A stretch of DNA of 51,014 nt, from the NCBI RefSeq assembly GCF_000183725.1, contig NC_014756.1, positions 1-51,014 of the forward strand, written 5' to 3'. Made by a program: the position numbers and the translations under genes. The notes below the pieces were generated by a model. That model had not been told where the DNA came from. It saw only the letters and a list, made by a program, of their open reading frames with translations, and did no database searches. Positions within the stretch are counted from its first letter, which is position 1. The number at the start of each line of letters is the position of its first letter. Origin of the DNA: Sulfuricurvum kujiense DSM 16994. GTDB taxonomy: Bacteria; Campylobacterota; Campylobacteria; Campylobacterales; Sulfurimonadaceae. Positions 50,984-51,014 of the stretch are shown here, in pieces.

Positions 50984-51014
50984 AACTTCCCCTACTTACC
51001 TATATTCACTTAAT

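Noticed and set aside
1-51014. tRNA, rRNA or conjugation genes
   Set aside because: I looked for relaxase, coupling and type IV secretion motifs in the translated genes and for tRNA-like cloverleaf sequence by eye, and saw none.

Overview
The window reads as one complete circular plasmid of about 51 kb from a Campylobacterota (epsilonproteobacterial) host, most likely a Sulfuricurvum/Sulfurimonas-type sulfur oxidiser. This is an inference from protein style, AT-rich composition and gene families; I recall a Sulfuricurvum plasmid of this size but could not check it. Circularity is suggested because no gene is cut at either edge, replication genes end at 50983, partition genes start at 253, and the best -10 element for the replication operon lies at 4-9, so its leader would cross the junction. 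I see no relaxase, coupling protein or type IV secretion gene.

Layout. (1) 1-1783: parAB with two inverted parS-like 15-mers around the par promoter. (2) 1798-5090: a Y-family polymerase, several small orphan genes, a DUF3293 gene and a frameshifted small motility-type gene. (3) 5185-19803: a defence island. A DUF4258-like gene, a catalytically degenerate HsdM-like protein fused to a target-recognition domain, a normal HsdM, HsdS and an HNH-type protein are joined in one operon; an XRE-ImmA/PIN pair is coupled to HsdR; then follow a DUF4062 protein, a HEPN/LprI-like protein and a PD-(D/E)XK endonuclease. (4) 19814-33163: mobile DNA. It holds an orphan resolvase, a 557-bp miniature Tn3 derivative with perfect 34-bp ends, and two different full-length Tn3-family transposons with 38-bp ends. 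Between the transposons is a 2.6-kb piece of probable chromosomal DNA whose outer genes (a Kef-type antiporter and a PAS-GGDEF protein) are cut exactly at the transposon ends. (5) 33374-35999: an S24 peptidase-domain protein and a Phd-VapC toxin-antitoxin pair in the same operon as a tyrosine recombinase. (6) 36493-43611: a small orphan gene, an Abi/HEPN gene and a three-gene overlapping cassette with two large tyrosine recombinases. (7) 43595-47288: nine tightly packed minus-strand genes, mostly small membrane proteins, plus a WGR-like and an RNase-H-like protein, divergent from a small HTH regulator and a membrane protein. (8) 48260-50983: the origin, with nine phased iterons, a winged-helix initiator and a RepA-type helicase carrying a DnaB-like N-terminal domain.

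How it fits together. Rep and Par maintain the plasmid, and at least three toxin-antitoxin-like modules add stability. The 5-20 kb island and the Abi/HEPN gene probably defend the host. Tn3 elements brought in passenger genes and joined unrelated pieces; base composition is visibly mosaic. The observations I would check first are two isolated iteron copies far from the origin (36181-36197 and 44506-44522), the dead-methylase/TRD fusion, the DUF4062-HEPN-nuclease trio, and the uncharacterised membrane/WGR operon.
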